A stretch of DNA of 64,000 nucleotides from Luteitalea sp. (GTDB lineage: Bacteria; Acidobacteriota; Vicinamibacteria; Vicinamibacterales; Vicinamibacteraceae). The notes under the pieces are model-generated. The model had not been told where the DNA came from. It was given only the letters and a program-made list of their open reading frames with translations, and did no database searches. Shown piece by piece: positions 22,406-30,391 of this stretch (positions are counted from its first letter, which is position 1; the number at the start of each line of letters is the position of its first letter). The stretch spans positions 1 through 64,000 of the forward strand of contig WHTT01000030.1 of the NCBI GenBank assembly GCA_009377605.1, given 5' to 3'. A program made the position numbers and the translations under genes.

Positions 22406-24181
22406 ATGGAAAAGCGAGTCATTCTGGCATTCGCCTTGTCGTTCGTGGTGCTCTATGCCTATCAAGCATTGATCGCGCCGCGGCGACAGTCCCCACGCCC
22501 CCCAGCAAGCTCTGCGCCGGGCAGCCAGTCTCGGCCGGAGGCTGGAGCGCCAAGCGCGACCGCGGCGCCGGTCGCGACAGAGCCTGCTCAAGAGAAACCG
22601 CCGGCAGCAAGCGGAATCTCTCCTCCCGCTGAGAATGGAGGCGCTCCCGGCGAGACGGTCGTCGTGGAGACGGACGCCGTGCGGGCGGAGTTCAACACTC
22701 GCGGTGCGGTGCTCACACGATGGCAGTTGAAGAAGTATCGCGATAACAATGGGCACGCTGTCGATCTCCTGCCGCAGGACATCGGCGTCGAGGTGCTGCA
22801 GGCCGCGTTTGCTCTTTCAGTGCCGGACAATGAGGCGCTGTCGTCGCGGTTGAGCAACGCGCTGTTCCGGCCGAGCACGCGCAGAACAACGGTCAAGCCA
22901 GCGCAAGAGGGGATGCTGGTCCTCGAGTACGACGACGAGACGGGCCTCCATGCGACCAAGACGTTCACGATCCAAAAAGATCACCAGGCGTACGTCCTCG
23001 GCTTCAACGCCGCGGTGACGGAGAACGGGGAGGCCGAGACTCTCATTGTTCACGGCGGCGTGGGCGTCGGTGATCTCACCCGCGGGGGCGGCAGCGGCTT
23101 TTTGTTTGGGACGTATTCCCAGCCGCCTCAAGGCATCTTCTACAAGGACGAGGAGGTGACACGACTCCCGCCGGGCACCATCCGCACGGATGCGGCGCAC
23201 GCAGGCAGATTTCGCTACGTTGGCATGGACGACCACTACTTCCTCGGCGTCGTCCTTCCGGGGAATCAGCCGGCGCGGGCAGACTATCGCGTGGTGCCGA
23301 TACCCGGGACAGAGGAGGAGCGGGAGCTCGTCTCGTACGCATTGCGGTTCGACACCAAGCCGTCCGAGGTCAGGGCGTACTTGGGACCGAAAGACTTCAA
23401 CCTGCTCGCCGCGACGGATCGCGAGCTAGTACGGACGATCAACTTCGGCTTCTTCGCCTTCCTCGCCGTGCCGCTGCTGCACGCGCTCCAATGGGTGCAC
23501 GGATACGTGGGGAACTACGGGTGGGCGATTGTGATCCTCACCGTCATCATCAACGTGCTGATCTTTCCGCTGCGGCACAAGAGTGTCGTGTCGATGCGAA
23601 AGCTTCAGGCGCTTCAGCCGCAGGTCAAGGCGATTCAGGAGCGCTACAAACAGCTCAAGGTCACGGATCCGGCGCGACAGAAGATGAACGGGGAGCTCAT
23701 GGGCCTGTACCGCGAGAAGGGCGTGAACCCGGCGAGCGGGTGTGTGCCGATGGTGCTCACCTTCCCCATTTTGTTCGCGTTCTACGCGCTCCTGTCGCAG
23801 GCGATCGAGCTACGTGGTGCGCCCTTCATGCTGTGGATCAAGGATCTCTCCGTGCACGATCCGTACTACGTGACACCGCTGCTGATGGGGGCATCGATGA
23901 TCTTGCAGCAACGCATGACACCGGCGACCGGCATGGATCCAGTGCAGCAGAAGATGATGACGATGATGCCGGTCATGTTCACGGTGTTCTTCTTGTGGGT
24001 CCCAAGCGGTCTGGTCGTGTACTGGTTGCTCAGTAACGTGTGGACGATCGGCCAGCAATTCTTGACGAACAAGCTGATTGGGCCGCCGCAGGTTCAAGCA
24101 GCGAGACCGGCGGCCGAACGGCGTGTGAAGGGAAGTGAGGCGCGGAAGAGCGGTCGGCCCGTGCAGCAGGAGCGGCAGTGA
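22406..24181 (+). CDS. yidC: Membrane protein insertase YidC
   Basis: Inner-membrane insertase for Sec-dependent and Sec-independent membrane proteins. The 591-residue protein has the Gram-negative layout. There is an N-terminal TM (residues 3-20), a Pro/Ala-rich linker (30-75), and a large periplasmic beta-supersandwich domain (about 85-340). The conserved core begins near 345 with FLAVPLLHALQWVHGYVGNY. NVLIFPLRHKSVVSMRKLQALQP holds the hydrophilic-groove Arg, GCVPMVLTFPILFAFY and MTMMPVMFTVFFLWVPSGLV are the later TMs, and the C-terminal tail is basic. The stop overlaps khpB. Confidence 0.97.
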   Translation: MEKRVILAFALSFVVLYAYQALIAPRRQSPRPPASSAPGSQSRPEAGAPSATAAPVATEPAQEKPPAASGISPPAENGGAPGETVVVETDAVRAEFNTRGAVLTRWQLKKYRDNNGHAVDLLPQDIGVEVLQAAFALSVPDNEALSSRLSNALFRPSTRRTTVKPAQEGMLVLEYDDETGLHATKTFTIQKDHQAYVLGFNAAVTENGEAETLIVHGGVGVGDLTRGGGSGFLFGTYSQPPQGIFYKDEEVTRLPPGTIRTDAAHAGRFRYVGMDDHYFLGVVLPGNQPARADYRVVPIPGTEEERELVSYALRFDTKPSEVRAYLGPKDFNLLAATDRELVRTINFGFFAFLAVPLLHALQWVHGYVGNYGWAIVILTVIINVLIFPLRHKSVVSMRKLQALQPQVKAIQERYKQLKVTDPARQKMNGELMGLYREKGVNPASGCVPMVLTFPILFAFYALLSQAIELRGAPFMLWIKDLSVHDPYYVTPLLMGASMILQQRMTPATGMDPVQQKMMTMMPVMFTVFFLWVPSGLVVYWLLSNVWTIGQQFLTNKLIGPPQVQAARPAAERRVKGSEARKSGRPVQQERQ

Positions 24182-24648
24182 TGGATACGGAGCGAGCAAC
24201 GCAATTTCGGAGCGAGGTGCGCACCTTCGTACAGGAGGTCGTGAGCGCGTTGGGTCTGGAGCTCGAAGCGCAGGTACAGGACCACCAGGACGGACTGTGT
24301 GTTGAGTTGAGCGGCGCCGAAGCGACGGAGCTGTTGCGGCGGAAGGGCGAGGGGCTGGATGCGCTGCAGCAGGTGGTGAACGCCGCGTACCGGCGGGATC
24401 TCGAGGAGGGGCATCGGATTGTCGTGGATGCCTGCGGCTTCCGCCAAGGGAAGGACAACGAGCTGCGGCAGATGGCCCGCTTCTTGATGGATCGCGTAAA
24501 GGCGACCGGTGGGGCTCAGGAGCTGGGCCCACTCAATTCTTACAGCCGGCGCATCGTCCACCTCGAGGTTGGGACCGATCCCGAGCTGGCGTCTGAAAGT
24601 CAGGGGGATGGTGCCGCGAAGCGCGTCATCATCTCGCGGAAGCCGTAG
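24181..24648 (+). CDS. khpB: KhpB/Jag RNA-binding protein (KH and R3H domains)
   Basis: Cytosolic RNA-binding protein of the SpoIIIJ-associated (Jag/KhpB) family, regularly found after yidC. The product is 155 residues from the ATG at 24181; a GTG one codon earlier is possible. A type II KH domain (about 40-80) includes LRRKGEGLDALQQVVNAA, a variant of the GKxGxTL loop. An R3H domain follows, ending LGPLNSYSRRIVHLEV, in which the usual MxxxERRxVH reads NSYSRRIVH. The N-terminal Jag-N domain of Firmicutes is missing, as is common elsewhere. mnmE/trmE, often next in order, is absent. Confidence 0.93.
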   Translation: MDTERATQFRSEVRTFVQEVVSALGLELEAQVQDHQDGLCVELSGAEATELLRRKGEGLDALQQVVNAAYRRDLEEGHRIVVDACGFRQGKDNELRQMARFLMDRVKATGGAQELGPLNSYSRRIVHLEVGTDPELASESQGDGAAKRVIISRKP

Positions 24649-24744
24649 CGCCTAAGATAGGCTAACAGACCTAATTACGGCGCCACCGCCGTGACGGCCG
24701 GCACGACCCGCTATTGCCTTGCTTGGCCGAACCCCGTTTCGCAG

Positions 24745-24799
24745 GTAGCGCGCGGCCTTTCCGCCTCCGCGGGCGAGGGGGCTAAAGACCCCTCGCTAC
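24745..24799. repeat. REP-like element pair, type C
   Basis: The unit begins GTAGCGCGCGG (24745 on) and ends CCCCTCGCTAC (to 24799), so both ends carry GTAG reading inward. The second half folds as GAGGGG-TCTTTAG-CCCCTC on the minus strand. It is related to the GTAGCGCGGGGCC hairpins at 45753 and 50431. It lies between khpB and rsmG. Confidence 0.65.
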
Positions 24800-24806
24800 G
24801 TCGTAA

Positions 24807-25472
24807 GTGAACGGTATAGCCCTTAACCCCGTTGCTGCCTTGCTCCCCTCTCTAGAACAGCGTATCGAGCGGCGCGCGCGAGCTGCCGGGATGGCGCCGG
24901 AACGGGCGTTGCGAGCGCGGTTGGCGGCTTACCTATCCTTGCTCAGTCGATGGAATCGCCGGATGAACCTGGTGGCCTTTGACGATCCGGACAAGGCGGT
25001 GGACCGGCTGATCGTCGAGCCGCTGATGGCGGCGCAGTGGATACCTGGCGAGGCGGGCTTGCTGATTGACGTCGGCTCTGGTGGAGGGTCACCCGCCATC
25101 CCTTTGAAATTGGCGCTGCCGGACTTGGCGCTGGTGATGGTAGAGAGTCGAGTGCGGAAGGCAGCGTTTCTGCAGGAAGCCGTTCGTGAGCTCGGGCTGA
25201 GTGGAACGGAGGTGGCGCGTTCACGCTTCGAGGCGTTGGTCGAGGCGGGCACGCTGGCGGCGCGGATGGACGTTGTGACGGTCCGGGCGATTCGAGTCGG
25301 CACGCAGGAGCTCGCGGCGCTAGGGACCTTTCTGCGACCTGGAGGGCGGCTGCTGTGGTTTCGGGCCGGGCAGGGGAAGCCGCCGCTGGCGTCAGGCCTA
25401 GAAGTTGCCGGAGAGTATCCATTACTCTCGGGTCAGGCGGGCCAACTGTCAATCCTGCGCAAGGTCCCCTGA
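24807..25472 (+). CDS. rsmG: 16S rRNA (guanine-527-N7)-methyltransferase
   Basis: RsmG (GidB) makes m7G527 in 16S rRNA using SAM. The 221-residue product has the family pattern: YLSLLSRWNRRMNLVAFDD near residues 45-63, then the SAM-binding loop DVGSGGGSPAIPLKLALP (92-109). VESRVRKAAFLQEA follows, and VVTVRAIR is the usual (V)TSRA equivalent. The sequence is shortened and diverged toward the C-terminus, but the Rossmann core is intact. It is in the standard place between the yidC genes and parAB. Confidence 0.94.
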   Translation: MNGIALNPVAALLPSLEQRIERRARAAGMAPERALRARLAAYLSLLSRWNRRMNLVAFDDPDKAVDRLIVEPLMAAQWIPGEAGLLIDVGSGGGSPAIPLKLALPDLALVMVESRVRKAAFLQEAVRELGLSGTEVARSRFEALVEAGTLAARMDVVTVRAIRVGTQELAALGTFLRPGGRLLWFRAGQGKPPLASGLEVAGEYPLLSGQAGQLSILRKVP

Positions 25473-25477
25473 TCGGT

Positions 25478-25491
25478 GTTCCACGTGGAAC
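25478..25491. promoter_or_regulatory. parS centromere site
   Basis: GTTCCACGTGGAAC is a perfect 14-bp palindrome and a known variant of the parS consensus (TGTTTCACGTGAAACA). It is preceded by T as in the consensus. It lies about 260 bp upstream of parA, within the origin-proximal region where ParB loads. It overlaps nothing coding. Confidence 0.88.
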
Positions 25492-25492
25492 G

Positions 25493-25600
25493 ATCAGAAA
25501 TCAGAAGTCAGGAACCAGGGAAAACGGCCGCCTCGGCGAGGCGGCCCTACCTCAGGACAACGGGAACCAGGAACCAGGAACCAGGAAACGCGAGGCACCC
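25493..25600. repeat. Tandem AACCAGG-type units flanking a type A REP
   Basis: Left of the REP are ATCAGAAATCAGAAGTCAGG and AACCAGGG units; right of it are three GGAACCA units in a row (about 25560-25585). The REP hairpin GGCCGCCTCGGCGAGGCGGCC with CTAC is at 25526-25550. The cluster sits just after parS. Confidence 0.8.
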
Positions 25601-25750
25601 TTCGACTCACCTGACGGCTTGCCATGAGCGAGCGTCAGACGAGTCGAATGGGAAACAGGAATCGGATTTCTGCCTGTGCTATCGTTTTGTCGGACGGCGA
25701 GCCGCCGATCACCAACATCCTGCAAGCAACTCGACCCTAAGCTTTTGAAA

Positions 25751-26530
25751 ATGGGGAAGATCATCGCGATCTCGAACCAAAAGGGCGGTGTGGGCAAGAC
25801 CACAACGGCGATCAATCTTGGTGCATCGCTGGCCAGTGCCGGCCATGATGTGCTCGCTGTCGATATCGACCCGCAGGGAAATCTCACCAGCGGCGTCGGA
25901 CAGAAGCAGCATGACGGCCGCACCATCTACGAAGCGCTGATGGGAGCTGGTGCCGACGGCGAGATACCCCTCCCCATCCTTGACACGCCGATCGAACGGC
26001 TGAAGGTAGTTCCTGCCGATCGCGACCTCTCAGGTGCGGAGGTAGAGCTCGTCACTCAAGCGAACCGCGAGGGGCGCTTGCGGCAGGTGCTGGAACCGCT
26101 CCGGGATCGCTTCTCCTACTTGCTCGTCGATACGCCGCCTTCCCTCGGCCTGCTCACGCTCAATGCGCTCGTCGCCGCCGACACGGTGCTCATCCCATTG
26201 CACTGCGAATACTTTGCGCTGGAGGGACTCGCAGATCTCCTAACCACGCTCAAGCGCGTACGCTCGGCCCTCAACCCGCGATTGGACGTCGAAGGCGTGC
26301 TGTTGACGATGTACGGCGACCGAACCAACCTCGGTCAACAGGTTGCCCGCGAGATTCGGGGGTTCTTCGACAACAAGGTCTTTGACACCGTGATCCCACG
26401 AAACATCCGTCTGGCCGAGGCGCCGAGCCACGGTATGCCGGCCGTCCTGTACGATGCCAAATCCCGCGGCGCTGAAGCCTACACAACCCTTGCACGTGAG
26501 CTCCTGTCGCGGAATGGTCCAAGGGCATGA
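25751..26530 (+). CDS. parA: Chromosome partitioning ATPase ParA (Soj)
   Basis: Nucleoid-bound ATPase that with ParB and parS moves the origin region. The product is 259 residues starting MGKIIAISNQKGGVGKTTTA, with the deviant Walker A KGGVGKTT (11-18). DIDPQGN follows as Walker A', and VDTPPSLGLLTLNAL is Walker B. VIPRNIRLAEAPSHGMP is the conserved C-terminal Soj block. The frame is open upstream to 25676, but the start at 25751 is the family start. parB follows after 42 bp. Confidence 0.97.
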   Translation: MGKIIAISNQKGGVGKTTTAINLGASLASAGHDVLAVDIDPQGNLTSGVGQKQHDGRTIYEALMGAGADGEIPLPILDTPIERLKVVPADRDLSGAEVELVTQANREGRLRQVLEPLRDRFSYLLVDTPPSLGLLTLNALVAADTVLIPLHCEYFALEGLADLLTTLKRVRSALNPRLDVEGVLLTMYGDRTNLGQQVAREIRGFFDNKVFDTVIPRNIRLAEAPSHGMPAVLYDAKSRGAEAYTTLARELLSRNGPRA

Positions 26531-26572
26531 CGTGACTATGTTGATAGACCTAACTTGTGAGGAGTGAAGCAG

Positions 26573-27535
26573 ATGGCAGCGGAAAAGCGCTCCGCCTTGG
26601 GGCGCGGCTTGAGCGCGCTCATTCCCGACAGGCAGCCCCCCGCGATTGCTCCTTCCACGCAGCCGGCTACCGAGCCTCCTGGTGGAGGGAGCTCCCAAGC
26701 GGAGGGGCCAGGGGCTGTTGCTTCTCACGAGCTCCGGGAGGGGCGGCAGAACATCGGCCAAGCGCTCGAGGTCGACCTCGATCTCTTGGATCCCAACCCT
26801 CTCCAGCCTCGCGCGCACTTCGACGATAGGCGACTCGACGAGCTTGCCCGCTCCCTGCGTGCCAGCGGGGTCATCCAACCGCTGGTCACCCGGCGCCGCG
26901 GGGAGCGCTATCAGATCATTGCCGGCGAGCGCCGCTGGCGAGCCGCGCAGCGCGCCGGCTTGCTGAAGGTGCCGGTGGTCCTTCGAGACGTCCCCGACGA
27001 GAAGCTGCTCGAGGTCGCGCTCATCGAAAACCTCCAGCGGGAAGACCTGAACGCGATAGACGAAGCGCTCGCCTACAGGCGCCTCGTCGAGGAGTTTCAT
27101 CTCACCCAGGAACAAATTGCGGATGCCGTCGGCAAGGATCGCGCCTCGATTGCCAATCACCTCCGACTCCTGAAGCTGCCGGCAGAGGTGCGCCAGCTCG
27201 TCGCGGGCGCGGCGCTCTCGATGGGCCACGCTCGTGCCATCGTTGGCCTCGACGATCACGCGCGCATGAAGACAGCCGCGCGCGAGGCGCTTGATCGTCA
27301 TCTCTCGGTGCGCGAGACCGAAGCGCTCGTGCGTCGTCTCCTGACGCCGGCCAAGCCCACACGCACCGAGCCGTCGACCGATGTGCACACACGCCACGCC
27401 GAGGAGCGCATGCGCCTCGCGCTCGGCACACGCGTCCGTATCGTCCGCGCGGGGAAAGGGGGACGTATCGAAATCGACTTCATCTCCGAAGAGGAGCTCA
27501 ATCGAATCTACGAGCGCATTACAGAACCGAGCTGA
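26573..27535 (+). CDS. parB: Chromosome partitioning protein ParB (Spo0J)
   Basis: CTP-dependent DNA clamp loaded at parS. The product is 320 residues. The N-terminus RSALGRGLSALIPD is the ParA-stimulating peptide. Residues about 70-170 are the CTP-binding ParB/Srx domain, with NPLQPRAHFDD, GVIQPLVTRR and the CTP motif GERRWRAAQ. The helix-turn-helix includes LTQEQIADAVGKDRASIANHLRLL, and the C-terminal dimer domain is short. The ATG at 26573 is chosen because TGAGGAG lies about 10 bp upstream; a GTG at 26564 has no room for it. selD begins one base after the parB stop. Confidence 0.97.
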   Translation: MAAEKRSALGRGLSALIPDRQPPAIAPSTQPATEPPGGGSSQAEGPGAVASHELREGRQNIGQALEVDLDLLDPNPLQPRAHFDDRRLDELARSLRASGVIQPLVTRRRGERYQIIAGERRWRAAQRAGLLKVPVVLRDVPDEKLLEVALIENLQREDLNAIDEALAYRRLVEEFHLTQEQIADAVGKDRASIANHLRLLKLPAEVRQLVAGAALSMGHARAIVGLDDHARMKTAAREALDRHLSVRETEALVRRLLTPAKPTRTEPSTDVHTRHAEERMRLALGTRVRIVRAGKGGRIEIDFISEEELNRIYERITEPS

Positions 27536-27536
27536 A

Positions 27537-28586
27537 ATGTTCAAGAAGAAACGCCGACTCACCGATTACGCCGCCTGCGCCGGTTGAGCGAGCAAGCTCG
27601 CTGCCGGCGAGCTCGCTCACGTGCTGAGCGACTGGCCCGTGGAAGCCTCTGACCGGGTTCTGGTTGACTTCAGGACCGCGGACGATGCGGGTGTGTACCA
27701 AATCGGGGCAGCCGAGGCGCTGGTTCAAACCGTTGATTTTTTCACGCCAATTGTTGACGACCCCCGTCTTTACGGCCAGATCGCGGCAGCCAACGCCGTG
27801 AGCGACGTCTATGCGATGGGCGGGCGTCCTCTCACGGCGCTTGCTATTGCCGCCTTCCCAGCGAACGACTTCGACGCGAGCGTCGTGCGCGCGATCTTCC
27901 ACGGCGGCCTGGAGAAGCTTGTCGAGGCGGGAGTGGCCCTCCTCGGTGGCCACACTGTCCAGGACCACGAAGTGAAGTTCGGCTATGCGGTCACCGGTAT
28001 GGTCGATCCCGGGCAAATCTGGGCGAATGCCGGGGCCCGGCCCGGCGACGTCCTCTTGCTGACGAAACCTCTCGGAACCGGTGTGATCACCACGGCTGCA
28101 AAGTTTCAGCGTGCGCCAGCCGATGTGCTCGAGGCGGCTGTCGTCTCGATGGCGACGCTCAACCGCGCTGCGGCGGAGGCACTCGCAGGTGCGCCGGAGC
28201 GTAGCGTTGGGGCGTGCACGGACGTCACCGGATACGGTTTGCTCGGGCATGCATCGGAGATGGCGATTGCGAGCAGAGTGACGATCGCGATCGACGCGAG
28301 CGCGGTGCCACTGCTGGCGGGTGTCCGCGCTTTGGTCGCGCGCAACCTCACCGGCGGCGGTAAGACGAACGAGGCCTATTTCGGGTCAGGCGTCGACGTG
28401 CCGCGCGACATGGAGCCGGCGCTGCTCGCCTTGCTGTACGACCCGCAGACCTCGGGCGGCCTGCTGGCGTCCGTGTCGAGCGCCGAGGAACAGACCGTTC
28501 TGGGGCGGTTGCACCGTGCCGGGGTGCCTGCCGTCCGCGTCGGGCTCGTCGAGCCACAGGGCGAGTGGAAGGTCCGGCTTCTCTGA
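27537..28586 (+). CDS. selD: Selenide, water dikinase (selenophosphate synthetase) with selenocysteine at residue 17
   Basis: SelD makes selenophosphate from selenide and ATP for selenocysteine and selenouridine synthesis. The reading frame starts ATG at 27537, immediately after parB, and continues through an in-frame TGA at 27585-27587. Decoding TGA as Sec gives CAGUASKL, with Sec17 and Lys20 exactly where E. coli SelD has Cys17 and Lys20. The full length of 349 residues is normal. Further motifs are DDAGVYQIG, VDFFTPIVDDP, AAANAVSDVYAMGG, GGHTVQD, DVTGYGLLGHASEM and DPQTSGGLL. A strong hairpin begins at the TGA. A gene caller starting at 27621 would lose both catalytic residues. It is well supported from sequence, though Sec insertion is unproven. 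Confidence 0.93.
27585..27619 (+). promoter_or_regulatory. Candidate bacterial SECIS hairpin of selD
   Basis: The UGA opens a stem: TGAGCGA (27585-27591) pairs with TCGCTCA (27613-27619). A GCAA bulge precedes an upper stem GCTCGC/GCGAGC (596-601 with 607-612, all +27000) and a UGCCG loop. The alternative is a 9-bp perfect outer stem. A stem-loop starting at or just after UGA is what SelB needs in bacteria. Confidence 0.75.
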
Positions 28587-28593
28587 TGTGCTC

Positions 28594-28622
28594 TTGCGAC
28601 AGTTTGGTGGGGATGGTATAAA
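28594..28622 (+). promoter_or_regulatory. Predicted sigma-70 promoter of the atp operon
   Basis: TTGCGA (28594-28599) and TATAAA (28617-28622) are separated by 17 bp, optimal spacing. They lie about 90 bp upstream of the first atpF gene in the only gap before the ATP synthase operon. Sequence-based only. Confidence 0.6.
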
Positions 28623-28713
28623 ACTACGTTTCGGCGTGCCGTCTGAGGCGCGCCTGATCCGGCCTTTCCATGCCCGGCAGGTTCGTGGGCTGGGTTTCTC
28701 CGGAGGCAATTGC

Positions 28714-29139
28714 GTGTCGCTGGACCTGTCGGTCCTGTGGGTCATCCTCTCGGTTCTCGTGCTAGCAGCCGCGTTGCAGCACTTCTTGTTCAAGCCTCTG
28801 ACCCGCGTGATGCGCGCGCGTGAAGAAGCGGTGGCGTCGGCGCGCGCCTTGGCCGCACGTGCCGCGGCTGAAGCGCGACGGGCCACGGAAGAGTACGAAG
28901 CCAAGACCGCCGCTGCACGCGCGAGTCTCTACCGGGAAATGGACGAGGTCCGCCGCAACGCGCTCGAGAAGCGATCGACCCTTGTTGCCGAAACGCGCCG
29001 CGAGGTCGAGCAAGAACGAGCGCGGGCTGCTGAAGAGCTGCGCACATCTGCTGAAGCGGCGCGGGCCCGCCTGGCTGCTGAGGCACACGAGCTCGGTCTT
29101 GCCGTCGCAAGCCGCCTGCTCGACCGCCAAGCTTCCTAA
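28714..29139 (+). CDS. F-type ATP synthase subunit b (first b-type gene, b')
   Basis: Peripheral-stalk subunit linking F1 to Fo. The 141-residue product starts at a GTG with CGGAGGC 6 bp upstream. One N-terminal TM (VLWVILSVLVLAAALQHFLF, about 7-26) is followed by PLTRVMRAREEAV and a long charged Ala/Glu/Arg-rich helix, typical of b/b' subunits. The frame is open upstream but that part is a shadow of selD. It is the first gene of b'-b-delta-alpha-gamma-beta-epsilon. The a and c subunit genes are not in the window. Confidence 0.9.
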   Translation: MSLDLSVLWVILSVLVLAAALQHFLFKPLTRVMRAREEAVASARALAARAAAEARRATEEYEAKTAAARASLYREMDEVRRNALEKRSTLVAETRREVEQERARAAEELRTSAEAARARLAAEAHELGLAVASRLLDRQAS

Positions 29140-29178
29140 TCGTGGTTCAACATCGAAGGGGCAAGACGCGAAAGACCG

Positions 29179-29856
29179 ATGCACGTGCGCGCTTGTGAAA
29201 TTCGGATCAATCTCTCGGTGGCGGCGGCAGTGCTGGCCGGCGCCCTGAGCTTCCCTGCGCTGTTGGTTGCCGCAGAGCCGGGCGCATCGAACGCGGCCGG
29301 CGAAGTGGCGCCTTCAGAAGAGCGCCCTCCGCAGCACGGAGAAGGTGCGCACGCAGACGAGGCGGGCCACGACGAGAGCCCCTGGGGCACGATCGCGACG
29401 CTCGTGAATTTCTTGGTGCTTGCCGGCGGCCTCTACTACTTTCTTCGGACGCCGCTTGCCGGACATCTCTCCGGACGTGCGGAGGGGATCCGGTCTGGCC
29501 TCGCCGAGGCAGAGTCGACCCGCAACGCGGCCAGCGCGCAGCTCGCCGAGGTCGAGGCCAAGCTCCAGGCCCTTCCGGGCGAGATAGAGGCGCTGCGGCA
29601 GCGTGGTGTCGAGGAGATCGCGGCGGAAGAAACGCGCATCCGTCACGCGGCCGAGGAAGAGCGGAGCCGGATGATTACCCAGGCACGCCGGGAGATCGAC
29701 TTGGCGCTCCGCGTGGCGAAGCAGGAGCTCGTGGCCGACGCCGCGACGCTTGCCGCTGACGTCGCCTCCGCCCATCTGCGTGCCACGATGACGCAGGCAG
29801 ATCAAGAGCGTCTGATCGCGCATTATGTCGCGGATGTGAGGCAGCCGTATGACTAG
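29179..29856 (+). CDS. atpF: F-type ATP synthase subunit b (second b-type gene)
   Basis: Second peripheral-stalk subunit, 225 residues. An N-terminal hydrophobic stretch (INLSVAAAVLAGALSFPALL, ending in a VAA cleavage-like site near 31) looks like a signal peptide, followed by a His/Glu-rich linker. The real membrane anchor TIATLVNFLVLAGGLYYFLR then leads into the typical PLAGHLSGRAEGIRSGLAEAE helix. Two b-type subunits imply a heterodimeric stalk as in Geobacter, cyanobacteria and alphaproteobacteria. It overlaps atpH by 8 bp. Confidence 0.9.
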   Translation: MHVRACEIRINLSVAAAVLAGALSFPALLVAAEPGASNAAGEVAPSEERPPQHGEGAHADEAGHDESPWGTIATLVNFLVLAGGLYYFLRTPLAGHLSGRAEGIRSGLAEAESTRNAASAQLAEVEAKLQALPGEIEALRQRGVEEIAAEETRIRHAAEEERSRMITQARREIDLALRVAKQELVADAATLAADVASAHLRATMTQADQERLIAHYVADVRQPYD

Positions 29857-30391
29857 GCTCGAAGCGACACGCGCGGCCAGGGCGTTGTTCGACGTGTCGC
29901 TTCAACAGGGTGATCCAGCGCATACGGCCTCAGACCTCACACGCATGGTCGAACTACTCGACGCGCACCGGGACCTCGAGACTGCGCTGACCAGTCCGAT
30001 GGTGAAGCCGGCAGCCAAGCATGCGCTGGTCGATCAGCTTGCACCGCGGCTCGATCTCACCTCCATCAGCCACCGGCTGTTGCTGGCGCTCGCCGATCGG
30101 GATCGCCTCGCCACCATCCGCCCCATCGCGGCCGCTTTCCACCGACGGATGCTCGAGCATCAACGTGTGATGGAGGCCGCGGTGACTACGGCGGTGCCGC
30201 TGAGCGAGGAGCAAGCGGCGGCAATCGCGGCCGGATTGTCTCGAGCGACGGGCCGGCGCGTGTCGCTCGTGCGCGCGGTCGACCCCAGCATCATTGGCGG
30301 CGCAGTGGCACGCGTTGGCAGCTTGGTGTTCGATGGCAGCATCACGACGCAGCTCCGGCGATTCAAAGAACAACTGAGCGCAGAGGTATGA
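29849..30391 (+). CDS. atpH: ATP synthase delta subunit
   Basis: Delta/OSCP caps F1 and joins it to the b stalk. It is 180 residues, normal length, starting [20 protein letters not shown], typical of ARRYAxALFE-type openings. The C-terminal half contains [26 protein letters not shown] and [22 protein letters not shown], the conserved delta signature (quoted in part). It overlaps atpF by 8 bp and atpA by 4 bp (ATGA), giving tight coupling. Confidence 0.95.
   Translation: MTRLEATRAARALFDVSLQQGDPAHTASDLTRMVELLDAHRDLETALTSPMVKPAAKHALVDQLAPRLDLTSISHRLLLALADRDRLATIRPIAAAFHRRMLEHQRVMEAAVTTAVPLSEEQAAAIAAGLSRATGRRVSLVRAVDPSIIGGAVARVGSLVFDGSITTQLRRFKEQLSAEV

Noticed and set aside
27585-27587. TGA in selD as a frameshift or nonsense mutation
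   Set aside because: Both sides are in the same frame and the TGA falls exactly on the catalytic Cys/Sec position, with a hairpin following.
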